NCBI GenBank assembly: GCA_026002875.1
Contig: BPGE01000001.1
Span: 744,001-808,000, forward strand
DNA: 64,000 nucleotides
Direction: 5' to 3'
DNA from: Bryobacteraceae bacterium
GTDB taxonomy: Bacteria > Acidobacteriota > Terriglobia > Bryobacterales > Bryobacteraceae
In this document: piece after piece, positions 52,939 through 62,972 of the stretch
How positions within the stretch are numbered: position 1 is the first letter of the stretch
How the letters are laid out: every line of letters begins with the position of its first letter
Position numbers and translations under genes: made by a program
Notes under the pieces: model-generated
Told to the model about the DNA's origin: nothing
The model's database searches: none
What the model saw: only the letters and a program-made list of their open reading frames with translations

Positions 52939-53778
52939 CTACCGGAGCGATTCCAGGATTCTGACGGCTCGGGCGAGCGCCTGCCAGCGCTGCTCCTCGC
53001 CGTGAACGCCGCTCTCGACGCAGATGGGACCGGTGAAGCCCGTTTCGCGCAACGCCGCCATGAACCTGGGAATGTTCACCGAGCCCTCCCCCAGCGGCCG
53101 TTCGGCGCCCAGCGAACCCGGCTTCGACGGGTCCGGCCAGTCGCCGTCTTTGCCGTGGCAGCTCGCCACGTGCCTGCGCAGCAGGCGGAAAGCGGCGATC
53201 GGCTCGCCCGAGCCGTAGAGGATCATGTTGGCCGGATCGAAGTTGATTTTCAGGTTCGGGCGTCCTGCGTCCTCGAAAAACGCGAGGAGCTCTTCAGCCG
53301 GCTCCTGTCCGGTTTCCAGGCAGAACGTCATCCCGTAAGAGGCGGCGTAGTCGGCGATGCGGCGGACCAGTTCCAGCACGTCGCGGTAGTCAGGGTCGTT
53401 CCTGTCCGCCGGAATGCAGCCGACATGGCAGCCGAAGCTCTTCACGCCCAGAGCGGCGGCGAAGTCGATGACAGCCCGCGTCCGGACTTCGCGCGCGGCG
53501 CGGGTTTCGCGGGGAATGAAGCCGACGGTCCGCTGCACGGTCGGAATGTCGGCGTAGCTCTCGCCCTCGTAAGCCGCAAACACGGTGAAGAGGTGGAAAT
53601 CCTCCTTCCGCAGCGCCTCCTTCCAGCGGGCGGCCGTCTCATCGTTCAGCAAGACGCTGCCGTCCACCCCGAGCTGTCCGGAGACGACGCCGCAGCTCTT
53701 CACCGCCCGCAGCGTGGCCCCGGCGTCGGGCTCGGCCCAGAAGAAAATTCCGATTTCGCGGTCGCGGATCAGCGGCAT
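52939..53778 (-). CDS. TIM-barrel sugar phosphate isomerase/epimerase
   Basis: 279 residues with xylose-isomerase-like motifs: GIFFWAEPDAGATLRAVKSCGV, KSFGCHVGCIPADRNDP, TFCLETGQEPAEELLAFF, LKINFDPANMILYGSGEP, SCHGKDGDW and GPICVESGVHGEEQRW, which supply the metal-binding E/D/H/E set. No export signal. The start overlaps the end of the Gfo/Idh gene by 10 bases, so the two form an operon, a common pairing for sugar or inositol catabolism. Confidence 0.85.
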   Translation of the reverse strand: MPLIRDREIGIFFWAEPDAGATLRAVKSCGVVSGQLGVDGSVLLNDETAARWKEALRKEDFHLFTVFAAYEGESYADIPTVQRTVGFIPRETRAAREVRTRAVIDFAAALGVKSFGCHVGCIPADRNDPDYRDVLELVRRIADYAASYGMTFCLETGQEPAEELLAFFEDAGRPNLKINFDPANMILYGSGEPIAAFRLLRRHVASCHGKDGDWPDPSKPGSLGAERPLGEGSVNIPRFMAALRETGFTGPICVESGVHGEEQRWQALARAVRILESLR

Positions 53779-54779
53779 GGAACGGGTTCTCCTTTCTTCG
53801 ATCTTGCCTCGTCAAGCAGGCGCGCCAGGCGCACGGCCGCGGCCGACGATTCCGGCGCGCAGCGCTCCGGCGCCCGCCCGGCGCGGCAGCACTCGACAAA
53901 ATACTCGATTTCCGCCTGATAACCGTCTTTGGTTTCCAGCGGAATTTCGTCATCTTCTTCGCGCCCGTACCAGTGGGGCGGCCGCCCTGCGGAGCTGTAT
54001 TCGATGGCGGCGTTGTCTCCCACCACCGTGTATTCCATGGAAAACGGATACGCCGACGGCAGGTGCCAGCCGCCGGTGATGGTGACGGTCAGTCCGGATT
54101 CGTAATGAAACTGCCCGGTCACCAGGTCGATGCCCGCGCCCAGATCCTCGTGGCCCGTGGCCGAGATGGCCGAGGGCAGGCCGAAGCATGCCAGCGCCAT
54201 GTCGACGTCGTGGATCAGCAGATCGAACACCCCGCCTCCGCTCGCCTTCTTGTCCGTCAGCCACGCGCCCCACTTGGGCGCGGCGCAGCGGCGGCGGAAC
54301 AGCGCGTGGCGCACCTTCCCGAGCGTGCCTGTGCGCACAGCCTCGATCAGCGGCAGATAGGCGGGGAAGAAGCGCAGCACCTGCGCGGTCATCAGGATCC
54401 GCCCCGCCTTCCGCGCCTCTTCGATCATCGAATCGCACCCGGCCGGGTCCAGAGCCATCGGCTTCTCCACCAGCACATGGAGCCCGCGCCGCAGGGCGGC
54501 GATGGCTGCCGGTGCGTGCATCGCGGTTGGCAGGCACAGATCGACCGCGTCAGCTTCGCACTTCTCGATGCACTCCATGGCGTCCGCGTAGCGCGGCAGC
54601 GCCGAGATATCCACCGCCTCGCCGCCCGTCTCAAGATTGCCCTGGATGTGCGACAGGTCCCCGGCGAGCACGCGCGGATCGTTCGAACTGATGGCCGTCA
54701 CTTCGACGCCCGCGATGCGCCGGTACGCCTTCAGATGGGTCAGCCCCATGAATCCGAGTCCAACAATCGCAACACGCAT
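53769..54779 (-). CDS. Gfo/Idh/MocA family oxidoreductase
   Basis: About 336 residues from MRVAIVGLGFMGLTHLKAYRRIAGVEVTAI, a Rossmann start; four extra codons upstream are possible. EKP motif in HVLVEKPMALD; the C-terminal domain has SGGGVFDLLIHDVDMALACFGLPSAISATG. No Tat leader, so it is cytoplasmic, unlike the two other Gfo/Idh proteins here. Likely oxidises a sugar or inositol derivative that the coupled isomerase handles next. Confidence 0.86.
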   Translation of the reverse strand: MRVAIVGLGFMGLTHLKAYRRIAGVEVTAISSNDPRVLAGDLSHIQGNLETGGEAVDISALPRYADAMECIEKCEADAVDLCLPTAMHAPAAIAALRRGLHVLVEKPMALDPAGCDSMIEEARKAGRILMTAQVLRFFPAYLPLIEAVRTGTLGKVRHALFRRRCAAPKWGAWLTDKKASGGGVFDLLIHDVDMALACFGLPSAISATGHEDLGAGIDLVTGQFHYESGLTVTITGGWHLPSAYPFSMEYTVVGDNAAIEYSSAGRPPHWYGREEDDEIPLETKDGYQAEIEYFVECCRAGRAPERCAPESSAAAVRLARLLDEARSKKGEPVPCR

Positions 54780-54781
54780 GA

Positions 54782-56218
<1,437 letters not shown>

Positions 56219-56282
56219 CGTCCGTCTGAGCGGTGCAGGAAGCGCGACCGGAGCGCGTTGCAGGCGCAGGTCAGAGCCGTGT

Positions 56283-56419
56283 CAGAGCCGCGAGTGGAGC
56301 GGTCCGAAGGACCGCGGGAACGAGCGGTCGAGGCGCGGCCGGCGCGGCGGTTCGACGTGCGGGGCACGGTTGGGACCGCTCACTCTCGGCGGCTGGCGCC
56401 GCCTTTGTTCGCGGCTCTG
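56283..56419 (+). repeat. 137-bp structured repeat R1
   Basis: Bounded by CAGAGCCGCGA (56283-56293) and its exact complement TCGCGGCTCTG (56409-56419). Inside are a hairpin GCGGTCC-GAA-GGACCGC (56299-56315), an arm GAGCGGTC/GACCGCTC (56322-56329 with 56374-56381) containing CGTGC-GGG-GCACG, and GGCGGC-TGGC-GCCGCC (56388-56403). The whole unit can fold as a branched cruciform. Confidence 0.9.
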
Positions 56420-56493
56420 AAGCCGACATTCGCCGCCTTCGTTCGCGGCTCTGAAGCCAGTGCACGAGTCTACGGGATGCGTCAGAGCCGTGT

Positions 56494-56630
56494 CAGAGCC
56501 GCGAGTGGAGCGGTCCGAAGGACCGCGGGAACGAGCGGTCGAGGCGCGACCGGCGCGGCGGTTCGACGTGCGGGGCACGGTTGGGACCGCTCACTCTCGG
56601 CGGCTGGCGCCGCCCTCGTTCGCGGCTCTG
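56494..56630 (+). repeat. 137-bp structured repeat R2
   Basis: Same length, ends and internal stems as R1, with few substitutions (e.g. GCGCGACCGG for GCGCGGCCGG). It is 74 bases after R1 and is joined to R3 by a 40-base linker that also occurs as the end of the R1-R2 spacer. Confidence 0.9.
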
Positions 56631-56670
56631 AAGCCAGTGCACGAGTCTACGGGACGCGTCAGAGCCGTGT

Positions 56671-56807
56671 CAGAGCCGCGAGTGGAGCGCGCCGCAGGCG
56701 CGCGGGAACGAGCGGTCGAGGCGCGGCCGGCGCGGCGGTTCGACGTGCGGGGCACGGTTGGGACCGCTCACTCTCGGCGGCTGGCGCCGCCTTCGTTCGC
56801 GGCACTG
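56671..56807 (+). repeat. 137-bp structured repeat R3, compensated hairpin
   Basis: Same unit, but the first hairpin reads GCGCGCC-GCA-GGCGCGC (56687-56703) instead of GCGGTCC-GAA-GGACCGC. Both arms changed so that pairing is kept. The right terminus has one mismatch (TCGCGGCACTG). Confidence 0.9.
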
Positions 56808-56883
56808 AAGCCGGTGTTCGCGGTCTTGAACGCGCTACGTTCGGGGCAACGACGCCTGCTGGTTTCGTTCCGCAGGACGATTC

Positions 56884-57378
56884 TCACCACTCTGGATCCA
56901 CGAACACCTCCATGGGCGTGCCCTGGCGGTCTGCGACATAGACGATGGCATCGTGGAAATCACGATCCTTCCACAGCCAGACAGTGCTGCCGTGCCGCGC
57001 CCATCGGCGGCTCCGCACGCATTCGCCGGGCAGCCGGGCCAGCCGGCGGCTCGCATAGGCTTTCAGCCCCCTCAGGATTTCCTCGGGCGGCGCTTCACCC
57101 TCCGCCACAACGTGGGCATGCGTCGGGCGAATATGCGCCGCCCAGATGCGCCAACCACGCCGCCGTGCGGCTTCCAGCACACCCTGGAGCACCGTCCGGC
57201 GCTGCTCTGGGCCAAGTTCGTAGACTGGTTCTTTCATAACGCGGCGCACGAACGCCAGCCGGCCAGGACTGGCGGGCGCATAGGGCGTTCCGAATATCCT
57301 GTGCTGTTTGTCCACCGAGCCGTCCGAATCGCCGTGTAGCCTGTGGCCGTAGCAGGTGAAGGTGATGAGATAGCGCAT
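56884..57378 (-). CDS. REP-associated tyrosine transposase (RAYT, Y1/HUH type)
   Basis: 164 residues. The start MRYLITFTCYGHRLHGDSDGSVD is the common RAYT/IS200-like N-terminus (ITFxxYGxxLHGDxxGSVD). The HUH pair is RPTHAHVV and the catalytic tyrosine is probably in LKAYASRRL, followed by WARHGSTVWLWKDRDFHDAIVYVADRQG. Such enzymes nick and join single-stranded DNA at REP palindromes and may spread them. Three 137-bp repeats lie on one side (56283-56807) and one on the other (57489-57625), as in REPtrons. The ribosome site is weak. Confidence 0.85.
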   Translation of the reverse strand: MRYLITFTCYGHRLHGDSDGSVDKQHRIFGTPYAPASPGRLAFVRRVMKEPVYELGPEQRRTVLQGVLEAARRRGWRIWAAHIRPTHAHVVAEGEAPPEEILRGLKAYASRRLARLPGECVRSRRWARHGSTVWLWKDRDFHDAIVYVADRQGTPMEVFVDPEW

Positions 57379-57488
57379 CCACTGCTGGAGTGCGCGTAGC
57401 CAAAGGAAATTCTCAGGAGAAACCCGTGGTGCCGGGTTCCCGGTGCCGCCAATCCATCGGCCACAGGCAATGGGTCAGAACGGCTTGT

Positions 57489-57625
57489 CAGAGCCGCGAG
57501 TGGAGCGGTCCGAAGGACCGCGGGAACGAGCGGTCGAGGCGCGACCGGCGCGGCGGTTCGACGTGCGGGGCACGGTTGGGACCGCTCACTCTCGGCGGCT
57601 GGCGCCGCCTTCGTTCGCGGCTCTG
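57489..57625 (+). repeat. 137-bp structured repeat R4
   Basis: Same length, ends and stems as R1 and R2 (hairpin GCGGTCC-GAA-GGACCGC), on the other side of the transposase. It is followed by AAGCCGACATTCGCCGCCT, the same 19 bases that follow R1. Confidence 0.9.
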
Positions 57626-57987
57626 AAGCCGACATTCGCCGCCTCCACTCGCGGCCTGGAACGGCTCTCCGCGGCCTGCCATCGTGACTCGGAACCCGCG
57701 GCGGTGTTCATCCATGCGGATGCCCTGCCGGGGCACAGCGGCTCTCACGATCATCGTCCGCGGGCGGGAGTGGCGCCGGTCTCCGCTCAGCACCGCAGAA
57801 TTCTGTAACCGATCACTGGACCCGGCTCAGAATCGGAATTGCGGCAGCTGCCCGGCACTGTCGGCCGCCCGCCGCGCCGGCCACCCGCTGCCGCAGCCCC
57901 GCGGCAGGATTCAATACGCTTTGCCCGCGCGCTCCCCGCAGCCGTTCCCTGGCAGATTCCGGCCCCCGCTGAAACCGCCCGCCCGCC
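57626..57987. other. 362-base gap after repeat R4
   Basis: No gene seen. It starts with sequence shared with the flank of R1 and then becomes unremarkable GC-rich DNA up to the stop of the HD-GYP gene. Confidence 0.5.
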
Positions 57988-59166
57988 TCACTTCATCAAC
58001 TGTTGCGACATCCGCAACAGCGACTCCCGCATCGTCTCCTGCTCGGCGGCGGGCATCTCCGCGCGCTCCGGCTGCGCGAGTCCCGGATGCCACTGCATCA
58101 CGGGCAGCCGCACGACTTCGCAGAACACGGACACCAGCTCGGGATCCCGCCAGCCCATTTCCGCCTCGTGCCGCAACTGCCGGATCGCTTCGTCCACGGA
58201 GTACGCTTCCTTGTAGCTCCGCTGCGACGTCAGTGCGTCGAAGATGTCGGCCAGCTGCAGGATGCGCGCCAGCAGCGGGATGTCCTCGCCCTTCAGTCCG
58301 TCCGGATATCCGGAGCCGTCCCACCGTTCGTGATGGTTGCGGATGATCGGCAGCACCGGCCTCAGCGAGCGCATGGGGCGGCAGATCTCTTCCCCCTTCC
58401 ACGTGTGCGAGCGCATGACCACCCATTCCTCCGGCGTCAGCTCGCCCTGCTTGAACAGGATCGCATCGGGGATCGCCACCTTCCCGATGTCGTGGAGGAA
58501 TCCGCCGCGGTACAGCGCCAGCAAGTCCTCGTCCGGCAGCCCGATGGCGGAACCAAGCGCCACGCTGAGAGCGGCCAGCCGCTGGCAATGATTGCCCGTC
58601 TCCTTGTCCCGCTGCTCGACGGTCTGCGCCAGAGCGAACAGGATCGTCTCGGCTTCTTCCAGGGAATCCACGATCCTCTTCTGCCGGAGCATGGAGCGGA
58701 TGCGCGTTCTCAGAACGGCGGGCTGAAGCGGTTTGACCAGAAACTCGTCGGCGCCGGACTCCAGCCCGGCGACTTCATTCTCCATGCCCTGGACGCTGGT
58801 CACGATCAGGATCGGGATCAGATGCGTGCGGCGGTTGGATTTGATCTTGCGGCACAGCTCCAGCCCGCTGGCGGGGCGGCCGTTGCCGTCGCTGACGATC
58901 CACTCCGAAATCACCAGGTCCACATGCTCCTGTTCCAGCAGACGAAGCGCCTCGTCCTGCGAGCGCGCCTCGAGGACACGGTAGGGACCGGCCTTGAGGA
59001 TGCCTTTGATGAGCTGCCGGTTCAGCTCCACGTGATCCACCAGAAGAATGGTGGCGCGGCCCAGCGAATCCATCCAAGGGGCCGCCAGGCTGGAAGGCGC
59101 AGCCAGGGCCGCGGACGCCGCCCACTCTGCGCCGGTCTGGACCGGGTCTGCCATCCCTTCATCCAT
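57988..59166 (-). CDS. HD-GYP response regulator, receiver Asp replaced
   Basis: 392 residues (an ATG four codons later is possible). The N-terminal receiver (ATILLVDHVELNRQLIKGIL) has DH where DD is usual. The phospho-acceptor position in VDLVISEWIVSDGNG is Glu, while the K of the final strand is present (EFLVKPLQ). The HD-GYP domain has GNHCQRLAALSVALG, GGFLHDIGKVAIPDAIL, and HHERWDGSGYPDGLKGEDIPLLARILQLADIFDALTSQRSY. HD-GYP domains degrade cyclic di-GMP. The Asp-to-Glu change may fix the receiver in one state. Confidence 0.9.
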   Translation of the reverse strand: MDEGMADPVQTGAEWAASAALAAPSSLAAPWMDSLGRATILLVDHVELNRQLIKGILKAGPYRVLEARSQDEALRLLEQEHVDLVISEWIVSDGNGRPASGLELCRKIKSNRRTHLIPILIVTSVQGMENEVAGLESGADEFLVKPLQPAVLRTRIRSMLRQKRIVDSLEEAETILFALAQTVEQRDKETGNHCQRLAALSVALGSAIGLPDEDLLALYRGGFLHDIGKVAIPDAILFKQGELTPEEWVVMRSHTWKGEEICRPMRSLRPVLPIIRNHHERWDGSGYPDGLKGEDIPLLARILQLADIFDALTSQRSYKEAYSVDEAIRQLRHEAEMGWRDPELVSVFCEVVRLPVMQWHPGLAQPERAEMPAAEQETMRESLLRMSQQLMK

Positions 59167-59204
59167 CGGCAGGCCCGGCGGTTTTCTTTAACCTGCAGAA
59201 GCCT

Positions 59205-59933
59205 TTAGTAGCCAGCCGGAGGCGCGGAGGCGCCGGACCTGGCGATCGGCGGCAGGCCCAGCCGCCGGCGGCACTCGTCGAGCATCTCCGCCGTGCGTGT
59301 CGCGCCGCAACGCGTGGCGCCCGTCGCGCGTACCTCCAGCAGCGCATCCAGAGTGCGCACGCCGCCGGCCGCTTTCACCTGCACATGCGGCGCCGAGTGC
59401 TTCCGCATCAGCCGCAGGTCGTCCAGCGTGGCGCCGCCCGGCGCATAGCCGGTGCTCGTCTTCACCCAGTCCGCGTTCAGCTCGCTCGAGATCTCGCACA
59501 GCCGGATCTTCTGCGCGTCCGTCAGATAGCAGTTCTCGAAGATCACTTTCACTTTCCGGCCGGCCGCATGGGCGATGTCGATCACGGCTTTCATGTCCTG
59601 CCGCACGTAGTCCCAGTCCCCGCTGAGCACGGCGCTGATGTTGACCACCATGTCGAGCTCTTCGCCGCCGTCGGCCAGCGCGCGGCGCGCCTCGGCCACC
59701 TTGACCTCCGTCGTGTGCCCGCCGTGCGGGAAACCGATCGTCGTGCTGGCCCGCACGTTGCTGCCTTTCAACATCGCCGCGCACATCGGCAGCGCATACG
59801 GCAGAATGCAGACGCTGGCCACGTCGTAATCAAGAGCCAGGCGGATGCCCTCTTCCAGCTGCTGCCGCGTCAGCGTCGGGTTCAGCAGCGAGTGGTCGAT
59901 CATCTTGGCGATGTCCGGGTATGTGTAATCCAT
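59205..59933 (-). CDS. deoC: deoxyribose-phosphate aldolase
   Basis: About 242 residues. The ATG of MDYTYPDIAKMIDHSLLNPTLT has GGGGAGAG five bases upstream; longer in-frame starts (to 60050) overlap the divergent gene region. Marks: ASVCILPYALPM, GFPHGGHTTEVKVAEARRAL, VNISAVLSGDWDYV, the Schiff-base lysine in VKTSTGYAPGGAT, and VKAAGGVRTLDALL. It cleaves deoxyribose 5-phosphate in nucleoside catabolism. Confidence 0.9.
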   Translation of the reverse strand: MDYTYPDIAKMIDHSLLNPTLTRQQLEEGIRLALDYDVASVCILPYALPMCAAMLKGSNVRASTTIGFPHGGHTTEVKVAEARRALADGGEELDMVVNISAVLSGDWDYVRQDMKAVIDIAHAAGRKVKVIFENCYLTDAQKIRLCEISSELNADWVKTSTGYAPGGATLDDLRLMRKHSAPHVQVKAAGGVRTLDALLEVRATGATRCGATRTAEMLDECRRRLGLPPIARSGASAPPAGY

Positions 59934-60022
59934 GAAAACTCTCCCCGTTTTCGAACCCCCGTTTTCGCTCATTTCCCGCCCGCCTGTCAACAGCGGCAGC
60001 CGCGCCTGATAGCCTTCCAGTT

Positions 60023-60895
60023 GTGACGGTCTGGCTGGCGCTGGCGGCATGGCTTGGCGGCGTGATCGAACTGCCCGAACCCGTCTCGGCGGTCAAGCGG
60101 CAGCACGGGAGCGTCCTGGCGCTGGCAGGGGCGCCGGGCGCGCCCGCGCTCCTGGTTCTCACGGGCTCCGCCGCTCCGGTCCGCATCGGCGTCAGGCGCG
60201 CCCTGCCCGCGGCGCGGCAGGCGGAGGTGCTCGATTTCGCGGCGGACGCCGCAGGCACGGTGTACGCGCTGGTTCTCGCCTCGTTTCCGCTCGGAAGGGA
60301 TCAGAGGCTGATCTGCCGGTTCGCGGGCGGCGAGCACCGGTGCGAAGATCTGGGCGAACGGCGCTGCCGCCTGCTGGCCGCCGATGCGCCGGACTCGGTC
60401 TGGTGCTTCGGTCCGGGACCGGCCGGAATGCTGTTGCACCGCGCGGCGGGACCGCGCACAGGTCCGCGGTTCTGGCTGCCCGCCGAAGGCCCCTTTCGCG
60501 TCCTGCGCGACGCCTCCCGCCTCTGGCTCGCGGCGCCTGCGCCCGGGCGGGTCCGGCTGCTGGCCCCGGAAGATGGTCTGCTGGCCGACGTCGATCTTGC
60601 CAGCGGGGACGCGCGGATCCGTCCCCTGCAGGAGCTGCGAAGCCTGCCGGGCGCGTCGAGCTTCGCTCTCGCCGGAGAGCGCATCCTGGGACTGCTGCCG
60701 CTGGACCGCGGCCGCATGCAGGAGCGCCTCGACGAGCCTTACGGCCTGTTCGAGCTGCGCGGCGGCTGGCGCAGAATCGCGCCTCAGCATCACTGGCTGC
60801 GGGGCGCGCGGATCGCGGGCGCCGAAGACGGAGCCGCCTGGATCTGGAACCGGCGCGCCCGGTGCGTGGAGCGCGTCCCGCTGGCGGCCGAATGA
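60023..60895 (+). CDS. secreted propeller-like protein of unknown function
   Basis: About 290 residues from a GTG (product VTVWLALAAWLGGVIELP), a short signal-like start with weak ribosome site. The rest is beta-rich with repeated strand pairs (VLDFAADAAGTVYALVLASFPLG, DSVWCFGPGPAGMLLHRAAG, RLWLAAPAPGRVRLLAPEDGLLADVDLASG), like an incomplete beta-propeller. No family recognised. It is followed within 43 bases by the hydrolase gene. Confidence 0.55.
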   Translation: MTVWLALAAWLGGVIELPEPVSAVKRQHGSVLALAGAPGAPALLVLTGSAAPVRIGVRRALPAARQAEVLDFAADAAGTVYALVLASFPLGRDQRLICRFAGGEHRCEDLGERRCRLLAADAPDSVWCFGPGPAGMLLHRAAGPRTGPRFWLPAEGPFRVLRDASRLWLAAPAPGRVRLLAPEDGLLADVDLASGDARIRPLQELRSLPGASSFALAGERILGLLPLDRGRMQERLDEPYGLFELRGGWRRIAPQHHWLRGARIAGAEDGAAWIWNRRARCVERVPLAAE

Positions 60896-60938
60896 CGCAG
60901 CTTGCCCGCGCACGGAGGCGGCCGGTATCGTGTGGGGC

Positions 60939-61865
60939 ATGAGCGCTTCCCGCCGCGCATTCCTGCTCCAGCTGGCCTCCGCGCCGCGGCGCGCGCGGCT
61001 TGCCCGGCTCGAGCGCGTCATGGGGCCGCTGCCGCGCATTCCCGGCGCCATCTCCTGGCGCGCCGACGGCGAGTGGCGCGAAGCCGGCTACACCCGGCGC
61101 CGGATCCTGTTTCAATCAGAACCGGACGATTCTGTTCCGGCCTGGCTCCTCCTGCCGGACCGCCCGCACCGCAGGCGGCTGGCGGCGCTCTGCCTCCACC
61201 AGACGACGAAGATCGGCAAGGACGAGCCCGTTGGCCTCGGCGGCCGGCCCAGCCTGCACTATGCGAAGGAACTCGCCCTCCGCGGCTGGGTGGCGCTCGC
61301 CCCCGACTACCCGAACTTCGGCGAATACCGCTGCGACCCTTACGCCCGCGGGTACGCGAGCGCCACGATGAAGGGCATCTTCAACCACGCCTGCGCCCTG
61401 CGACTGCTGGCCGCAATGCCGGGCGTCCATGCGCGGCGCATCGCCGCCGTCGGCCACTCCCTGGGCGGCCACAATGCGCTGTTTCTGGCCGCCTTCGAGC
61501 CGCGCGTGGCCGCCGTGGTCACCAGCTGCGGCTTCACGTCCTTCCGGCGCTACATGGGCGGCGATCTGCGCGGCTGGAGCCATGCCGGCTACATGCCGCG
61601 CATCGCCCGGGAGTTCGGCGCTGATCCGGCGCGGATGCCGTTCGATTTCACCGACGTGTTCGCCCTCATCGCGCCCCGCCCCGTGTTCGTCAGCGCGCCT
61701 CTGCACGATGACAACTTCGATGTCGCGGGCGTGCGCGAGGTGCTCGACGCCGTGCGCGCGCAGTTTCCCCGCGGCCGCCTGATGGAGGAGTTCCCCGATT
61801 GCGGCCACGATTTCCCCGAACCGGTCCGCCGCAGGGCCTGGGAATGGCTGGAAAGCGTTCTGTGA
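60939..61865 (+). CDS. alpha/beta hydrolase with twin-arginine-like leader
   Basis: About 308 residues from MSASRRAFLLQLASAPRR, a Tat-like leader. Hydrolase features: AALCLHQTTKIGKDEPVGLGG, the nucleophile in AVGHSLGGHNALFLAAF, D in SAPLHDDNFD and H in FPDCGHDFP. Acidobacteria have many such dienelactone-hydrolase/acetyl-xylan-esterase-like exported proteins. Substrate unknown; upstream in-frame codons (VWG) add little. Confidence 0.8.
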   Translation: MSASRRAFLLQLASAPRRARLARLERVMGPLPRIPGAISWRADGEWREAGYTRRRILFQSEPDDSVPAWLLLPDRPHRRRLAALCLHQTTKIGKDEPVGLGGRPSLHYAKELALRGWVALAPDYPNFGEYRCDPYARGYASATMKGIFNHACALRLLAAMPGVHARRIAAVGHSLGGHNALFLAAFEPRVAAVVTSCGFTSFRRYMGGDLRGWSHAGYMPRIAREFGADPARMPFDFTDVFALIAPRPVFVSAPLHDDNFDVAGVREVLDAVRAQFPRGRLMEEFPDCGHDFPEPVRRRAWEWLESVL

Positions 61866-61886
61866 TCCGGGGGCGGGCGCCGGCGC

Positions 61887-62972
61887 TCAGCCGATCATCT
61901 CCTGCCAGGTGACGACGCGCTTCTCGTAAATCGACCGTGTTCCCATCAGCGCGACCACTGTCGCCTCAAACGCGCTGTCGACGTCGTTGAGCGGCTTCCG
62001 GCCCTGGCGGACATTGTCGAGGAACGCCGCCAGCGACAGCAGCGTCGGGTTCTTGCCTGCATCGGGGACTTCCAGCTTCATCTTTTCCCGCGACGACCGG
62101 GGCTGGAACTCGGCCCGGATCAGGTCCACGGCGCCTTCGCTCAGGAAGACCCGTTCCTGGATGCCGGTGAACCCGGGCGGATCGAAATAGTGGTGGCTGA
62201 AGTTGATCTGCACGCCGCCCTCGAACTCGTAGATCAGGCTGTAGTGGTCCATCACGGTCCGTCCCGGAGGCGTGTCCGCGAACAGCGTGGTTCCGCCATC
62301 GCCGTAGCAGCGCAGCGGCGGTTTGCCGATGGCCCAGCGGAACAGGTCGAGGATATGGATGCCCTGATCAACGACAATATCGCCGCATTTTGTTCTGTCG
62401 AAGTACCACGGGATGTCCCGCGGCAGGTCTCCTCCATGCCGCATGCCATGGCACTGCAGCACGCGCCCCGCCCTGCCCTCGTGGATCCACCGCATCGCCG
62501 CCGCGCGCGCCGGATCATGGCGGAGCTGGAAACCCACCTGCATCACGCCTTTCGCCCGGCGCGCCGCGTCGCGCACCGCGCGGCAGTCTTCCACGGTGAG
62601 CGCCAGCGGCTTTTCGGCGTACAGGTGCAGGCCGCGCTCGAGCACGGCGATGTCGATCTCGCGGTGCGTGTAGTCCGGCGTCGCCTGGATCACGGCGTGG
62701 AGATCCTTCGCCTCGTCCAGCAGCCGGCGGTAGTCGGTGAAGGTCCGCGCCGCGCCGCCCTTCTTCGCCACGGCCGTGGCGGCTGCATCGGCGCGCTCCG
62801 GCAGGATGTCGCACACGGCGGCCACTTCGGCGCCATCGAGCTGCAGCAGCTGTTCCAGCAGATAGGCGCCGCGGTTGCCCGTGCCGATGACGGCCACGCG
62901 CAGCCGTTCCGTGCGGTTCTGCGCCCGCAGCATGGCGGGCGCGGCGAGGATGGATCTTCGTGTCACGTTCAT
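61887..62972 (-). CDS. Gfo/Idh/MocA oxidoreductase with exported leader
   Basis: 361 residues; the leader MNVTRRSILAAPAMLRAQ is short and twin-arginine-like. Rossmann loop VAVIGTGNRGAYLLEQLL, EKP in YAEKPLALT, then GDIVVDQGIHILDLFRWAIGKPPLRCYGDGGT and the C-terminal EFEGGVQINFSHHYFDPPGFTGIQERVFLSEGAVDL. The ATG overlaps the stop of the ceramidase-like gene (ATGA), so the two are translationally coupled. Confidence 0.87.
   Translation of the reverse strand: MNVTRRSILAAPAMLRAQNRTERLRVAVIGTGNRGAYLLEQLLQLDGAEVAAVCDILPERADAAATAVAKKGGAARTFTDYRRLLDEAKDLHAVIQATPDYTHREIDIAVLERGLHLYAEKPLALTVEDCRAVRDAARRAKGVMQVGFQLRHDPARAAAMRWIHEGRAGRVLQCHGMRHGGDLPRDIPWYFDRTKCGDIVVDQGIHILDLFRWAIGKPPLRCYGDGGTTLFADTPPGRTVMDHYSLIYEFEGGVQINFSHHYFDPPGFTGIQERVFLSEGAVDLIRAEFQPRSSREKMKLEVPDAGKNPTLLSLAAFLDNVRQGRKPLNDVDSAFEATVVALMGTRSIYEKRVVTWQEMIG

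Noticed and set aside
56258-56941. Open frame through R1-R3 that would encode a repeated Arg/Ala-rich protein.
   Set aside because: The repetition comes from the 137-bp DNA repeats, whose conserved feature is base pairing, not codons; no ribosome site.
56283-57625. CRISPR array.
   Set aside because: Units are 137 bases with internal dyads, the spacers share sequence, and no cas genes are present.
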